DNA of 62,397 bases from Beijerinckiaceae bacterium (GCA_025458025.1 JALOTF010000004.1:1-62397); one strand, 5' to 3'; shown: positions 43,249 through 55,116, counted from the first letter of the stretch. The notes: generated from the letters alone by a model not told the origin. Translations and numbers: made by a program.

Positions 43249-44181
43249 ATGACATCGAACGAGAGGTTCGCCGTTTCTGTCGTCTCCCCCTCCCGCCGGC
43301 ATGTGCTGATGGGCGCTCTTGCGCTCTCCGCATGGCCTGGCGCGCTCTCCGCCCAAACCCCCACGAAACTGAAGGTGGCGACCACCTTCACGATCATCCA
43401 GGACATCGCGCAGAACGTCGCGGGTGAGGCCGCGATCATCGAGAGCATCACCAAGCCGGGCGCCGAGATCCATGATTACCAGCCGACCCCGCAGGATATC
43501 GTGCGGGCGCAGGGCGCGCAGCTGATCCTGTGGAACGGGCTCAATCTCGAGCGCTGGTTTGAGAAGTTCTTCGGAAGCCTCAAGGGGGCAAAAAGCGCGG
43601 TCGTGAGCGAGGGCGTGGAGCCCATGCCGATCCGCGAGGGCGGCTATTCCGGCAAGCCCAATCCGCATGCCTGGATGTCGCCCAAAGCCGCGCTGACTTA
43701 CGTCGAGAACATCCGCAAGGCGCTGAGTGCCGTAGACCCCGCGAATGCGGCAATCTATGCCCGCAATGCCGAGACCTATGCCGCGAAGATCCGCGCGGTG
43801 GAGGAACCTCTGCGCCAGCGCCTCTCGCGCATCCCGGAAGCGCAGCGCTGGCTGGTAACCAGCGAGGGCGCGTTCAGCTATCTCGCGCGCGATTTCAACC
43901 TGCGCGAGGCCTATCTCTGGCCGATCAACGCTGATGAGCAGGGCACGCCGCAGCAGGTGCGCCGGCTGATTGATCTCGTGCGGAAGAACAGGATTCCGGT
44001 CATTTTCTCTGAAAGCACGGTCTCGGATCGCGCCGCGAGGCAGGTGGCCCGCGAGACCGGAGCCAGGTATGGCGGCGTGCTCTACGTCGATTCCCTCTCG
44101 ACGTCCGATGGGCCGGTGCCCACCTACCTGAAACTTCTGGACGTGACGGTGGACACCATCGCGCGAGGCTTCGGCACATGA
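43249..44181 (+). CDS. sitA: Mn/Fe ABC transporter substrate-binding protein SitA
   Basis: A 310-residue cluster A-I metal-binding protein. Metal ligands are the His in [12 protein letters not shown], the His in [14 protein letters not shown], the Glu in [14 protein letters not shown] and the Asp in [11 protein letters not shown]. Glu and Asp at the last two positions mark the Mn/Fe (SitA/PsaA) type, not the ZnuA type, and there is no His-rich loop. The signal sequence has a twin-arginine-like SRRHVLM followed by [21 protein letters not shown] precedes ATG 43249. Overlaps sitB by 4 bp. Confidence 0.92.
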   Translation: MTSNERFAVSVVSPSRRHVLMGALALSAWPGALSAQTPTKLKVATTFTIIQDIAQNVAGEAAIIESITKPGAEIHDYQPTPQDIVRAQGAQLILWNGLNLERWFEKFFGSLKGAKSAVVSEGVEPMPIREGGYSGKPNPHAWMSPKAALTYVENIRKALSAVDPANAAIYARNAETYAAKIRAVEEPLRQRLSRIPEAQRWLVTSEGAFSYLARDFNLREAYLWPINADEQGTPQQVRRLIDLVRKNRIPVIFSESTVSDRAARQVARETGARYGGVLYVDSLSTSDGPVPTYLKLLDVTVDTIARGFGT

Positions 44182-45077
44182 AAAACCACGCACCGCCGGG
44201 TAAGGCGTTTTCGTCGAGCCTCGCGGTCTCCGATTTGTGGGTGACCTACGCGAATGGCGTGACAGCCGTGCGTGAGGCAAACTTCGCGCTGCGTGCGGGC
44301 ACTATCACCGCATTGGTGGGCGTGAACGGTTCGGGAAAATCAAGCCTCTTCAAGGCGATCATGGGCTTCCTCACGCCCACACGCGGCACGGTTATGCTCA
44401 GCGGCAAGCCCGTGCGCGAGGCGCTCAAGGCTGGCCTCGTCGCTTATGTGCCGCAGGCCGAGGAGGTGGACTGGACCTTCCCCGTTTTGGTGGAAGACGT
44501 GGTGATGATGGGCCGCTATGGCCGCATGAACCTCATGCGCATCCCCCGCGCGGCGGATCGTGCGGCGGTCAGCACCGCGCTCGAGCGCGTGGGCCTCGCG
44601 GATCTGCGCAAACGACAGATCGGCGAACTCTCGGGCGGGCAAAGGAAGCGCGTTTTTCTCGCCCGCGCCCTCGCGCAGGAGAGCGAGATCATCCTGCTCG
44701 ATGAGCCCTTCACCGGCGTTGACGTGAAGACCGAGAACGCGATCATCGCGCTGCTGCGGGCCATGCGCGATGAGGGCCGGCTGATGCTCGTTTCCACGCA
44801 TAATCTCGGCTCCGTGCCGGATTTCTGCGACGAGGTAGTTTTGTTCAACAAAACCGTGCTGGCGCAAGGGCCGACGGCCACAACCTTCACCGAGGCCAAT
44901 CTCGCGACCGCCTTCGGCGGCAGCCTGCGCCACATTCGCCTCGGGGGCGGCGCGCTACATGACGACGATGATGATCGCCGCGTCACCGTTCTCACCGATG
45001 ACGAGCGCCCCCTCGTGCTCTATGGCCCGCGCGATGCGGAAACGCTGGTGAAGCGCCCGCCGGAAGAGCCGCGCTGA
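44178..45077 (+). CDS. sitB: Mn/Fe ABC transporter ATP-binding protein SitB
   Basis: A 299-residue ATPase. Walker A is [14 protein letters not shown], the signature is [15 protein letters not shown], Walker B is [12 protein letters not shown] and the switch His is in STHNLG. The C-terminus has an unusual acidic segment, [17 protein letters not shown], after the usual end. It energises uptake through SitC and SitD. Overlaps sitA by 4 bp and sitC by 1 bp. Confidence 0.95.
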   Translation: MKNHAPPGKAFSSSLAVSDLWVTYANGVTAVREANFALRAGTITALVGVNGSGKSSLFKAIMGFLTPTRGTVMLSGKPVREALKAGLVAYVPQAEEVDWTFPVLVEDVVMMGRYGRMNLMRIPRAADRAAVSTALERVGLADLRKRQIGELSGGQRKRVFLARALAQESEIILLDEPFTGVDVKTENAIIALLRAMRDEGRLMLVSTHNLGSVPDFCDEVVLFNKTVLAQGPTATTFTEANLATAFGGSLRHIRLGGGALHDDDDDRRVTVLTDDERPLVLYGPRDAETLVKRPPEEPR

Positions 45078-45934
45078 TGGAAATCCTGCTGGAGCCTTTC
45101 GCCTATTCCTACATGACGCGCGCGATTCTCGTCAGCGCGCTGGTGGGGGCCCTGTGCGGCGCGCTCTCGGCCTTTCTGGTCCTCAAGGGCTGGTCGTTGA
45201 TGGGCGATGCGCTGTCACATGCCGTGGTGCCGGGCGTGGCGATTGCCGCGATTGCCGGCTATCCGTTCGCGTTGGGTGCCTTCCTCTCCGGCCTGCTCGC
45301 GGCGGGTGGAATCGCTTTGGTGCGGCGTCTCACATCGCTGAAGGAAGATGTCGCGATCGGCCTCATCTTCACCGGATTCTTCGCGCTGGGCCTGCTGATC
45401 GTCTCGCTTCGGCCGACGTCCGTCAGCGTGCAGACCATCGCCTTCGGGAACATCCTCGCGATTTCTGATACGGATATCGTGCAGGTCGTGGTGATCGCGC
45501 TGCTGGCGCTTCTGCTGCTGGTCATCCGCTGGCGCGATCTCATGCTCGCCTTTTTCGATGAAGCGCAGGCGCGCATCTCCGGCCTCGATCCATGGAGGCT
45601 GCGCCTGCTGTTCTTTGCGCTGCTCTCCGCCGCGAGCGTTGCCGCGATGCAGGCCGTGGGCGCGGTTCTCGTGATCGCCATGGTGGTGACGCCAGGTGCG
45701 ACAGCCTATCTGCTGACCGACCGTTTCGGCGTGATGCTCGGTCTTGCCTCGGCGCTCGGTGCGATCTGCGGGGCAATCGGGGCCTATGCGAGCTTCTTCA
45801 TGGACGGCGCGACGGGCGGGCTGATCGTGCTGGCGCAGACCGCGCTTTTTGCCCTCGCGTTCCTCTTCGCGCCGAAGCACGGCCAGTGGCGGGCGTGGCG
45901 TTTGCGGCAGGCGGCGAAGGCGGGTGATGCATGA
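45077..45934 (+). CDS. sitC: Mn/Fe ABC transporter permease SitC
   Basis: A 285-residue ABC-3 permease with about eight membrane helices. ALVGALCGALSAFLVLKGWS and LMGDALSHAVVPGVAIA are the family N-terminal motif; VGAVLVIAMVVTPGATAYLL is the conserved late helix. It is 1 bp from sitB and overlaps sitD by 4 bp. SitC and SitD should form the channel together. Confidence 0.94.
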   Translation: MEILLEPFAYSYMTRAILVSALVGALCGALSAFLVLKGWSLMGDALSHAVVPGVAIAAIAGYPFALGAFLSGLLAAGGIALVRRLTSLKEDVAIGLIFTGFFALGLLIVSLRPTSVSVQTIAFGNILAISDTDIVQVVVIALLALLLLVIRWRDLMLAFFDEAQARISGLDPWRLRLLFFALLSAASVAAMQAVGAVLVIAMVVTPGATAYLLTDRFGVMLGLASALGAICGAIGAYASFFMDGATGGLIVLAQTALFALAFLFAPKHGQWRAWRLRQAAKAGDA

Positions 45935-46767
45935 GCCTCACGGCCCTTCTCGTCGATCCGCTGGCGCATGGTTTCATGCAGCGCGGGCTCGCGGCGGCCC
46001 TTCTGGTGGCCCTGGTTTGCGCCACGCTCTCGTGCTTTCTCGTTCTGCGTGGCTGGTCGCTGATGGGCGATGCGGTGTCGCATGCCGTGCTGCCGGGCAT
46101 TGTCATGGCCCATGTGCTCGCCTTGCCGCTGACCGTAGGCGCCTTTGCTGCGGGCCTGTTCACGGCCTGGCTCACGGGGAAGATGGCTGCTTCCAGCCGC
46201 ATCCGCCCCGATGCGGTGATGGCGATCCTGTTTTCCGGCATGTTCGCGCTGGGGCTCGTGCTGTTTCTGAAGGTCGAGACCGACCAGCACCTCACGCATA
46301 TCCTGTTCGGCAACATGCTCGGCCTCGAATGGGGTGATGTCGGTGAAATTGCGCTCATCGCCCTGCCCACCACGCTGATCGTGTTGGCGAAACGCCGCGA
46401 TCTGCTTGTCGCGGGGTTCGACCCCGCCCATGCCCGGGCGATCGGGCTCTCGGTCAGCCGGCTCGATTCGCTGCTGCTGATCCTGCTCGCGCTGGCGATT
46501 GTCGCGGCGATGAAGGCCGTGGGCGTGCTGCTGGTGGTCGCAATGCTGATAGCGCCCGGCGCGATTGCCGCGCTGCTAACGCAGCGTTTCGACCGCATGC
46601 TGCCCATCGCCATCGGCGCGGCCATGCTATCATCCATCGCTGGCGCGATGCTGAGTTTCCACGCCGATGCCGCGACCGGCCCGGCCATCGTGGTGTTTCA
46701 ATCCGTGCTGGTCGCCCTTGCGATTGCCTTGCAACGCCTCAAGGCGCGCAGGGCGGCAACCGTCTGA
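45931..46767 (+). CDS. sitD: Mn/Fe ABC transporter permease SitD
   Basis: A 278-residue ABC-3 permease, similar to SitC over its full length (LRGWSLMGDAVSHAVLPGIV; AVGVLLVVAMLIAPGAIAAL), which points to an old duplication. About eight membrane helices. It ends the sitABCD operon, 3 bp before the convergent copper chaperone gene. Confidence 0.94.
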   Translation: MSLTALLVDPLAHGFMQRGLAAALLVALVCATLSCFLVLRGWSLMGDAVSHAVLPGIVMAHVLALPLTVGAFAAGLFTAWLTGKMAASSRIRPDAVMAILFSGMFALGLVLFLKVETDQHLTHILFGNMLGLEWGDVGEIALIALPTTLIVLAKRRDLLVAGFDPAHARAIGLSVSRLDSLLLILLALAIVAAMKAVGVLLVVAMLIAPGAIAALLTQRFDRMLPIAIGAAMLSSIAGAMLSFHADAATGPAIVVFQSVLVALAIALQRLKARRAATV

Positions 46768-46770
46768 GGC

Positions 46771-46977
46771 TCAGGCCGCGGCCTGAAGTGTCGCCGGAAA
46801 GCCCGCCTTCTTCAGCGCTTCCTGCAACGTCTCCACCGACACCGGCGTTTCAATCGCGACCGTCTTCGCGCCAAGATCCGCCGCGACACGCGCCTCGGGG
46901 TCGAGTTTCTTCACCACACGCTCGATGGTGCTGACACAGCCGCCGCACCCCATATCGGGAACATGAAAGTGAGCCAT
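46771..46977 (-). CDS. Heavy-metal-associated domain protein, copper chaperone CopZ-like
   Basis: A 68-residue HMA protein. The metal site is DMGCGGCVSTIERVV (GCGGC with two Cys), on a ferredoxin-like fold (RVAADLGAKTVAIETPVSVE; ALKKAGFPATL). It should carry Cu(I) to the divergent copper ATPase. ATG 46977 has AAGGAG upstream. It is convergent with sitD. Confidence 0.87.
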   Translation of the reverse strand: MAHFHVPDMGCGGCVSTIERVVKKLDPEARVAADLGAKTVAIETPVSVETLQEALKKAGFPATLQAAA

Positions 46978-47033
46978 GGTGATCTCCTTGCCCTTGTTAT
47001 CGGCCTCGCCCACACCCAAAGAACGGGTAGGGA

Positions 47034-47045
47034 CAGAATATTCTG
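47034..47045. promoter_or_regulatory. Perfect palindrome cagaatattctg, candidate copper operator
   Basis: A 12-bp perfect palindrome in the 127 bp between the divergent copper chaperone and copper ATPase genes. No CueR or CsoR gene is near. The site does not look like a typical CueR box, so the regulator is open. Confidence 0.35.
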
Positions 47046-47104
47046 CGATGTAACGACGATGTTCGGTTCCGCACAAGGCTTCAAGGCCGGTAGATTCCTT
47101 TTCG

Positions 47105-49345
<2,241 letters not shown>

Positions 49346-49366
49346 GCCGGCTACAGGACAATGATC

Positions 49367-51286
49367 TCACCGCGCGAATCCCAACGCGCGAATGGCATCG
49401 CTCGCCGTATCCAGCGCTCCGATGAAGGCGGTGGCTTCGGGGGATGACAGCCGCTTTTCCATCACTGCAAAATCGTAATGCTCCTCGGCAAAGGGACGAA
49501 AGGCGAGGCCAAAGGCCCGCGCAATCGGCTCGATGGTCAGGCCCCAATCCGCACGCCCCTGCGCGATGGCAGCGGCCACCGCGTGATGCGAACGCGGCTG
49601 GTTGAAATAGCCTTGCGGCTCTGCGCCACTCAGCAATCCATCCAGCAGGATACGCGTTCCGGAACCAGAATTCCGGTTGACCATCAGCATGTTGGGATTG
49701 GCTGCCGCGCGCTGGATCACAGTCTCGACCGCACCCTCCTCGAAGCGCGCATCGCCCTTCCGATAGGCGAGGCCTTGCATGCGCCGCCAGCCCTTGATGA
49801 GCGTCATGCCCTCGGAAAGGAAGCCTCGATTGTATTCGCCACTCTCCGCGTGGAGAAGATGCATGGGGGCGAGGTCGCAATCGCCTCGCCGAAGAGCAGC
49901 CAGCCCGCCCATACTGCCAACAGCGACCACGCGGCTCGAGAGCTTCATTTTTGTAAGCCGGCTTATAACTTCGTCCAGTCCGGAGCAATGGCTGCCAATA
50001 ATCGTGAGTGTTGGCACGTGTAAATCGCGCCCGATGAGCCGCACGGGAACGCGTTCCTGCGCCGGCATCTGCTCGGAAAGCGCATCAATAGTGAGGAACC
50101 CGTCGGCTTGCGCGAAAGCGGTCACGGCGCCGGAGCCGCGCTGGAGCGGATGCGCCACGAGCCCTTCTGGCGTTTGCGAGAGGGCGACCATCACGAATTC
50201 CGTGCGCCCCAGTTCAGATGGCAAGCGGATGGGCAGGCGCGCCTCCACCGTCGCGGACTCGTGCTCCGGCACGCCCCCGAGCCGGCGGATCACCGGCAGA
50301 ACGATCTCATGCAGCGTGAACATCGCGGAACTCGGGAAGCCCGGCAGCGCCACCACCGCCTTGCCATTGCACACCGCGAGGCAAAGCGGCTTGCCCGGCT
50401 TCAGCGCCACGCCATGCGCGAGAATGCCCGGCGCGCCCAGTTCGCCGATCAGTTTGTAGGTGAAATCGCCCGCGCCTTTGGAGGTGCCGCCCGAGAGCAT
50501 CACCGCATCACACTCGGCATGAGCGCGTTTCAGCGCGGCACGGAGCAGTTCGGGATCATCCGTCACAATGCCATGGGGCACGGGCTCGCAACCGGCTTCG
50601 GCCAAAGTGGCGGCAATGGCCGCACCGTTGGAATCGTAAATCTGTGCGGGCCCCAGCGTGCTGCCCGGAGGCACAAGCTCATCGCCAGTGGACAAAACGG
50701 CAATGCGCGGGCGACGCCAGACCGGCACTTCGGCCTGCCCAATAGCCGCGACCATCGCAAGCTCGCGCGCCGTGAGCACGATTCCCGGCTCCAGCAGAAC
50801 CTGACCGCGCGCGATATCCGAGCCGGCGAAAGCCACATGCTGCCCCGGCAGGGCGGCCTTCGTGAAGCGCACGCCGCCGGGCGCTTCTTCCGAATCCTCG
50901 ATCATCATCACCGCATCCGCGCCGCGCGGCAGGGGCGCGCCGGTAGCGATCGGCGTCGCCGTGCCGGGCGCAACCGCGAGGCGGGGCGCGCGACCGCAGG
51001 CGAGCACTTCATCGTTGAGGCGCAAAACAACCGGATTCAGCGCATCAGCGAGCGCGAGATCCGCCGCGCGCACGGCAAAGCCATCCACACCGGAGCGATC
51101 GAAAGGCGGGGTATCGGTTCCGGCGATCACGCGCGCGCCGAGCACGCGGCCCAAAGCCTGATGCAGCGGCAAGGTCTCAAGCCCGAGCGGCTGCGGGTTG
51201 AGCGCAGCGAGGAAGCGCGCATAGGCCTCATCCCGCGAGAGAACCTGCAGGAATTGCTCCTGCCCCGAAGCGGAATGGTCGGTCAT
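49367..51286 (-). CDS. MoeA-type molybdopterin molybdotransferase fused to a PBP-like domain
   Basis: A 639-residue two-domain protein. Residues ~1-410 are MoeA, which inserts Mo into adenylylated molybdopterin: FDRSGVDGFAVRAADL (the catalytic Asp region), GAPLPRGADAVMMIED, MLSGGTSKGAGDFTYKLIGE and VVALPGFPSSAMF. Residues ~415-639 are a periplasmic-binding-protein-like domain (TLTIIGSHCSGLDEVISRLT; SVGSMGG-like VGSMGGLAALRRGDCDLAPM; VNRNSGSGTRILLDGLLSG). No signal peptide, so the domain is cytoplasmic and may sense an oxyanion or a ligand. The ATG overlaps the next MoeA-like gene by 4 bp. Confidence 0.88.
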   Translation of the reverse strand: MTDHSASGQEQFLQVLSRDEAYARFLAALNPQPLGLETLPLHQALGRVLGARVIAGTDTPPFDRSGVDGFAVRAADLALADALNPVVLRLNDEVLACGRAPRLAVAPGTATPIATGAPLPRGADAVMMIEDSEEAPGGVRFTKAALPGQHVAFAGSDIARGQVLLEPGIVLTARELAMVAAIGQAEVPVWRRPRIAVLSTGDELVPPGSTLGPAQIYDSNGAAIAATLAEAGCEPVPHGIVTDDPELLRAALKRAHAECDAVMLSGGTSKGAGDFTYKLIGELGAPGILAHGVALKPGKPLCLAVCNGKAVVALPGFPSSAMFTLHEIVLPVIRRLGGVPEHESATVEARLPIRLPSELGRTEFVMVALSQTPEGLVAHPLQRGSGAVTAFAQADGFLTIDALSEQMPAQERVPVRLIGRDLHVPTLTIIGSHCSGLDEVISRLTKMKLSSRVVAVGSMGGLAALRRGDCDLAPMHLLHAESGEYNRGFLSEGMTLIKGWRRMQGLAYRKGDARFEEGAVETVIQRAAANPNMLMVNRNSGSGTRILLDGLLSGAEPQGYFNQPRSHHAVAAAIAQGRADWGLTIEPIARAFGLAFRPFAEEHYDFAVMEKRLSSPEATAFIGALDTASDAIRALGFAR

Positions 51287-52302
51287 CGTGTAGAACTCCG
51301 GTCACGCGAGGTCATGAAGGCCCCGCCAAGGGGCGAAAGAAGGATATCGGCTCCGGCCGGCTGACCTTCTGAACCGGCGGGCAAAAGCGTCACGGCCTCG
51401 GCTTCCGCCAGTGTTGCCAGCGTCACATCACCGGTTTCAAGCGGTAACCAGCCTTCGCCCTCGCAACGCAGGAAAGCGAGTTCCGAAAAGCCGATGCCGG
51501 AGACAATCTTGCCCGCAAGCTTGCCCTCAAAGCTCATCAGGCTGGCCCCGGAAAGTGTGGCGAGAAGGGGCAAGGCCACGGCATGCCAGAGACCGGTCGC
51601 CTCGGCGAGATCGGGTGGAATGGCGAGAACCAGCGCCTCGCCATCGCGGCCAAGCGCGCCGAAACGGCCGGGCCGCAAGGCAAGGCGGGGCTCGATAAAC
51701 GCGCAGGCCTCCAGCCGGAGATGAGCCTCACGCGGATCAGCCAGGATCACGCCAAGCGCATCCGCCCAGCGCGCGAGAAGCGTGCGAACCTCGCCCGGCA
51801 AAGCTGGGTCCAGACTCATGCTCACACGCCGAACCCGGATGGAAGGCACACGCATGGCCAGAAGCAGCGCCTGCTCCACCGGGCCGACGGGTGATCCCGC
51901 CCGGAGCAACGCGCGCCCGACGGGCCAATCCTGCCTCGCGCGGCGCAAACCCTCGCCGGGGCGCAGGGTGCTGAAGGCCTCGAGGCCCAGAGGCGAGGGC
52001 GCGACGGCAGATTGCGGAAGGATGGCATCGGCACCATCCGGCAGGGCATCGCCCGCTTTCAGCAAGGGCGTGCTGGCTGGCAGGAGGGCCGGTTCATAAG
52101 CGGTCGCGCCGATCAGCATCCGTGTCCGCACGGCGTAGCCTGGCTCTCGCGCCACAGCCATCGGCGGCCAGCCTTGCGACAAAGGCACATCCTCAGCGGC
52201 CATCGCGCCGAGCGCCTCCAAGGGCGAGACCTCCGCAGCCGGGACCGGCGCGAGATTAGTGGGCAGGATTTCAGCGAGGGAGAGCAGGCGCGGCGCGTTC
52301 AT
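51283..52302 (-). CDS. Degenerate MoeA-like protein
   Basis: A 339-residue protein with MoeA-like pieces but a poor active site: where MoeA has MDGYA this has REPGYAVRTRM, lacking the Asp; LLKAGDALPDGADAILPQSA matches MoeA, but the SGG loop of the nucleotide/molybdopterin-binding domain is not seen. EGLRRARQDWPVGRALLRAG also fits MoeA. It is probably non-catalytic, perhaps a partner of the MoeA fusion encoded after it with a 4-bp overlap. The start is ATG 52302 (MNAPRLLSLAEIL). Confidence 0.7.
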   Translation of the reverse strand: MNAPRLLSLAEILPTNLAPVPAAEVSPLEALGAMAAEDVPLSQGWPPMAVAREPGYAVRTRMLIGATAYEPALLPASTPLLKAGDALPDGADAILPQSAVAPSPLGLEAFSTLRPGEGLRRARQDWPVGRALLRAGSPVGPVEQALLLAMRVPSIRVRRVSMSLDPALPGEVRTLLARWADALGVILADPREAHLRLEACAFIEPRLALRPGRFGALGRDGEALVLAIPPDLAEATGLWHAVALPLLATLSGASLMSFEGKLAGKIVSGIGFSELAFLRCEGEGWLPLETGDVTLATLAEAEAVTLLPAGSEGQPAGADILLSPLGGAFMTSRDRSSTR

Positions 52303-52463
52303 GCCACCCGATTTAGGTCGGAAGCGGCCGCTTGTCGCGGGCTGAGCCGAAGAAACACGCAGGATGCTTCGGCAGTCACGCAATCCGCGCATGCAGCCCC
52401 CCCTTCCCATCGGGGCAGGGACGCGCCACAACATGCATAATCCAGAAAAGGAAAGACCAGCCC

Positions 52464-53177
52464 ATGCCTGCCGAAGTCCTGCCGCTTGATCCCGCCATCC
52501 GCACCGCACTGGAAGGCATCACCACCGCGACGCTGACGACCGTTCTGCTGAAGAAGGGCCTGCGCAATGTGTGGATCAGAGGCGGCATGCCCTTGCGCGC
52601 CGGTGAGACGCGGAAAGTCGGCCGCGCTTTCACCCTGCGCTTCGTGCCGGCCCGTGAGGATCTCGCGACGCCCGAGAGCTGGTCCTCGCCCATTTCCACC
52701 CGCGCAGCCATCGAGGCGATGCCGGAGGGCGTGATCGCGGTCGTGGATTCCATGGGCGTGAAGGATGCCGGGATTTTCGGCGATATCCTCTGCGCCCGGA
52801 TGGCGAAGCGGAAAGTGACCGCGCTCGTCACGGACGGCGTGGTGCGCGATCTCGCGGGCGTACTTGGCACTGGCCTGCCGGTCTGGTGTTCCGGCGCGGC
52901 GGCACCGCCTTCGGTCGCGGGCCTCACCTTCGTCGGCTGGCAGGAGGGAATCGGCTGCGGCGGTGTCGCGATCTTCCCGAATGACGTGATCGTGGCCGAT
53001 GCCGATGGCGCGGTTGTCATTCCGCAGGCTCTGGTGGAGGCGGTGACCACGGCTTCCGTGGAACAGGAGCGCATGGAAGGCTGGATCATGGGCGAGGTGG
53101 AAAAGGGCGTGCCCCTGCCCGGCCTCTACCCCATGAATGCCGAGACCAAAGCCCGCTACGACGCAACGAAAGCCTGA
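52464..53177 (+). CDS. RraA family protein
   Basis: A 237-residue RraA-type protein. KGLRNVWIRGGMPLRAGETR, VGRAFTLRFVPAREDLATPE and the late GGVAIFPNDVIVADADGAVV are the family marks. Members act as regulators of ribonuclease E or as 4-hydroxy-4-methyl-2-oxoglutarate and related aldolases; this type is close to those annotated as RraA regulator but is found beside catabolic genes, so a small-molecule lyase is at least as likely. AAAGGAAAG precedes ATG 52464. It is 3 bp upstream of a DapA-family gene, which suggests a shared pathway. Confidence 0.86.
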   Translation: MPAEVLPLDPAIRTALEGITTATLTTVLLKKGLRNVWIRGGMPLRAGETRKVGRAFTLRFVPAREDLATPESWSSPISTRAAIEAMPEGVIAVVDSMGVKDAGIFGDILCARMAKRKVTALVTDGVVRDLAGVLGTGLPVWCSGAAAPPSVAGLTFVGWQEGIGCGGVAIFPNDVIVADADGAVVIPQALVEAVTTASVEQERMEGWIMGEVEKGVPLPGLYPMNAETKARYDATKA

Positions 53178-53180
53178 ACC

Positions 53181-54110
53181 ATGCGCCTCGATTCCTCCGC
53201 CTCTGGCGTTTTCCCTATCGCACCGACGCCGTTCCTCCCGGATGGCGCGATTGATTGGGCGAGCGCCGAGAAGCTCTTCGCCTTCTACAATTCCATCGGC
53301 AGCGATGGCGTCACCGTGCTCGGCATCATGGGCGAGGCGCCCAAGCTGGAGCCCGCCGAGGCGCTTCGATTGCTGAAGCTCGCGGTGAAGCATCTTGCGG
53401 GCAAGCCGGTGATTGTTGGCGTATCTGCGCCCGGTTTCGCGGCGATGCGCAGCCTCGCGCGCGAAGCGATGGAAAACGGTGCCGCAGGTGTGATGATCGC
53501 GCCGCCGAACACGCTTCGCACGGATGACCAGATCGCCGGCTATTACGCACAGGCCATCGACGCGATCGGCACGGACATTCCCGTGGTGGTGCAGGATTAT
53601 CCGCTCATCACCAATGTCATCATGACAGCGGGCGTCATCCGCCGCATCGTGAGCGAAAATGCTTCCGTTGTGATGCTCAAGGCCGAGGATTGGCCGGGTC
53701 TCGAGAAGATCTCCACCCTGCGGAAGGCGCAAGCCGATGGCGCACTTCGGCCCATCTCCATTCTCGTGGCAAATGGCGGGCTCTTCCTTGATTTCGAGAT
53801 GGAGCGCGGGGCTGATGGCTCCAATACCGGCTATGCCTTCCCGGAAATGCTGATCGACGTGGTGCGTCTCTCGAAGGCGGGCCAGCGCGATGCCGCGCAT
53901 GATCTCTTCGACGCGCATCTGCCACTGCTTCGCTACGAGCAGCAGCCGGGCGTCGGCCTCGCCGTACGGAAATATGTGCTGATGCGCCGCGGGCTTCTCG
54001 CCTCGGATGCGCAGCGCAAGCCGGGTGCCGCGATGAGCGCAACCGCGAAAGCGGAGGTGGATTACCTGCTCGCCCGCCTCGCGCGGCACGACAAGCGCGC
54101 GGCCCTCTGA
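53181..54110 (+). CDS. DapA/NAL family lyase (dihydrodipicolinate-synthase-like)
   Basis: A 309-residue class I aldolase. The Schiff-base Lys is in SVVMLKAEDWPGL and the catalytic Tyr in PVVVQDYPLIT; the start AGVFPIAPTPF-like (SGVFPIAPTPFLPDG) and VLGIMGEAPKLEPAEALRLL are family motifs. GEAPKL where DHDPS has GTTGE indicates that it is not a true DapA. The substrate is probably an oxo acid of a degradation route. It is cotranscribed with the RraA gene, 3 bp apart. Confidence 0.88.
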   Translation: MRLDSSASGVFPIAPTPFLPDGAIDWASAEKLFAFYNSIGSDGVTVLGIMGEAPKLEPAEALRLLKLAVKHLAGKPVIVGVSAPGFAAMRSLAREAMENGAAGVMIAPPNTLRTDDQIAGYYAQAIDAIGTDIPVVVQDYPLITNVIMTAGVIRRIVSENASVVMLKAEDWPGLEKISTLRKAQADGALRPISILVANGGLFLDFEMERGADGSNTGYAFPEMLIDVVRLSKAGQRDAAHDLFDAHLPLLRYEQQPGVGLAVRKYVLMRRGLLASDAQRKPGAAMSATAKAEVDYLLARLARHDKRAAL

Positions 54111-54190
54111 GGCCGCGCCTCCAAAATCATTGACGTTTCAGCGCTTTTCGATATCGACGCATGCACGCCCTGCATGCGCCCGGAGGCTCC

Positions 54191-55036
54191 ATGAGCAAGA
54201 CCTATGTGCTGACGGTATCCTGCGCCAACCGGCCGGGCATCGTCGCGGCCGTCGCGAACACCCTGTTCGAAGAGGGTCGCAACATCCTCGATGCGCAGCA
54301 ATTCGACGACATCTTCACCAATCGCTTCTTCATGCGCATGGTGTTCGATGGCGGCGAAGGTGACCCCGCTGCGCGCCTCGCGCCGGTGGCCGAGCGCTTC
54401 GCGATGCATTGGTCGCTGCGCGCGCTTCACCAGCGCAAGAAGGTGCTGGTTCTCGTCTCTAAATTCGATCATTGCCTCGCGGACCTGCTCTATCGCCACC
54501 GCATCGGCGAATTGAACATGGATCTCGTGGGCATCGTCTCGAATCATGCTGCGAGCGATCTCGCGGGCATCGATCTGACCGGCATCCCCTTCCACCATCT
54601 GCCGGTGACCAAGGAAACAAAACTCGAGCAGGAAACCGCGATCTGGAACCTCGTGCGCGAGACGGGCACGGATTTCGTGGTGCTCGCGCGTTACATGCAG
54701 GTTCTGTCGGATGGTCTCTCGGCGAAGCTCGCGGGGCGCTGCATCAACATCCACCACTCGTTCCTGCCGGGGTTCAAGGGCGCGAAGCCCTATCATCAGG
54801 CCCATGCGCGCGGTGTGAAGCTGATCGGCGCAACAGCACATTTCGTGACGAGCGACCTCGATGAGGGGCCGATTATCGAGCAGGATGTCGAGCGCATCAG
54901 CCACCGCGACAGCCCGGACGATCTCATCCGCAAGGGTCGTGATATCGAGCGGCGCGTTCTCGCCCGCGCCGTCCGTCTGCTGCTAGAAGACCGGGTATTG
55001 CTCAACGGCAAGACCACGGTTGTGTTTCCGGATTAA
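54191..55036 (+). CDS. purU: Formyltetrahydrofolate deformylase
   Basis: A 281-residue enzyme that releases formate from 10-formyl-THF. An N-terminal ACT domain ([20 protein letters not shown]) is followed by a formyltransferase domain with [20 protein letters not shown] and the catalytic Asp in [18 protein letters not shown]. It balances one-carbon units and supplies formate for purine synthesis. GGAGG lies close to ATG 54191. A dispersed repeat begins at its stop codon. Confidence 0.95.
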   Translation: MSKTYVLTVSCANRPGIVAAVANTLFEEGRNILDAQQFDDIFTNRFFMRMVFDGGEGDPAARLAPVAERFAMHWSLRALHQRKKVLVLVSKFDHCLADLLYRHRIGELNMDLVGIVSNHAASDLAGIDLTGIPFHHLPVTKETKLEQETAIWNLVRETGTDFVVLARYMQVLSDGLSAKLAGRCINIHHSFLPGFKGAKPYHQAHARGVKLIGATAHFVTSDLDEGPIIEQDVERISHRDSPDDLIRKGRDIERRVLARAVRLLLEDRVLLNGKTTVVFPD

Positions 55037-55103
55037 AGCATTTTCAAACGAAGTGGTTGCCGGTTCGCGTGAAGAACCGAAGGACCGCGCCCGCGAAAAT
55101 GCG
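55037..55103 (+). repeat. Dispersed intergenic repeat, copy 2
   Basis: Starts right after the purU stop: agcattttcaaacgaagtgg then ttgccggttcgcgtgaagaa (55037-55076) matches the core at 42649-42688, opposite strand, in 39 of 40 bases. The rest (to cgcgaaaatgcg) has diverged. It lies between the convergent purU and hppD genes. Confidence 0.8.
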
Positions 55104-55116
55104 ATAGTACAAATAT

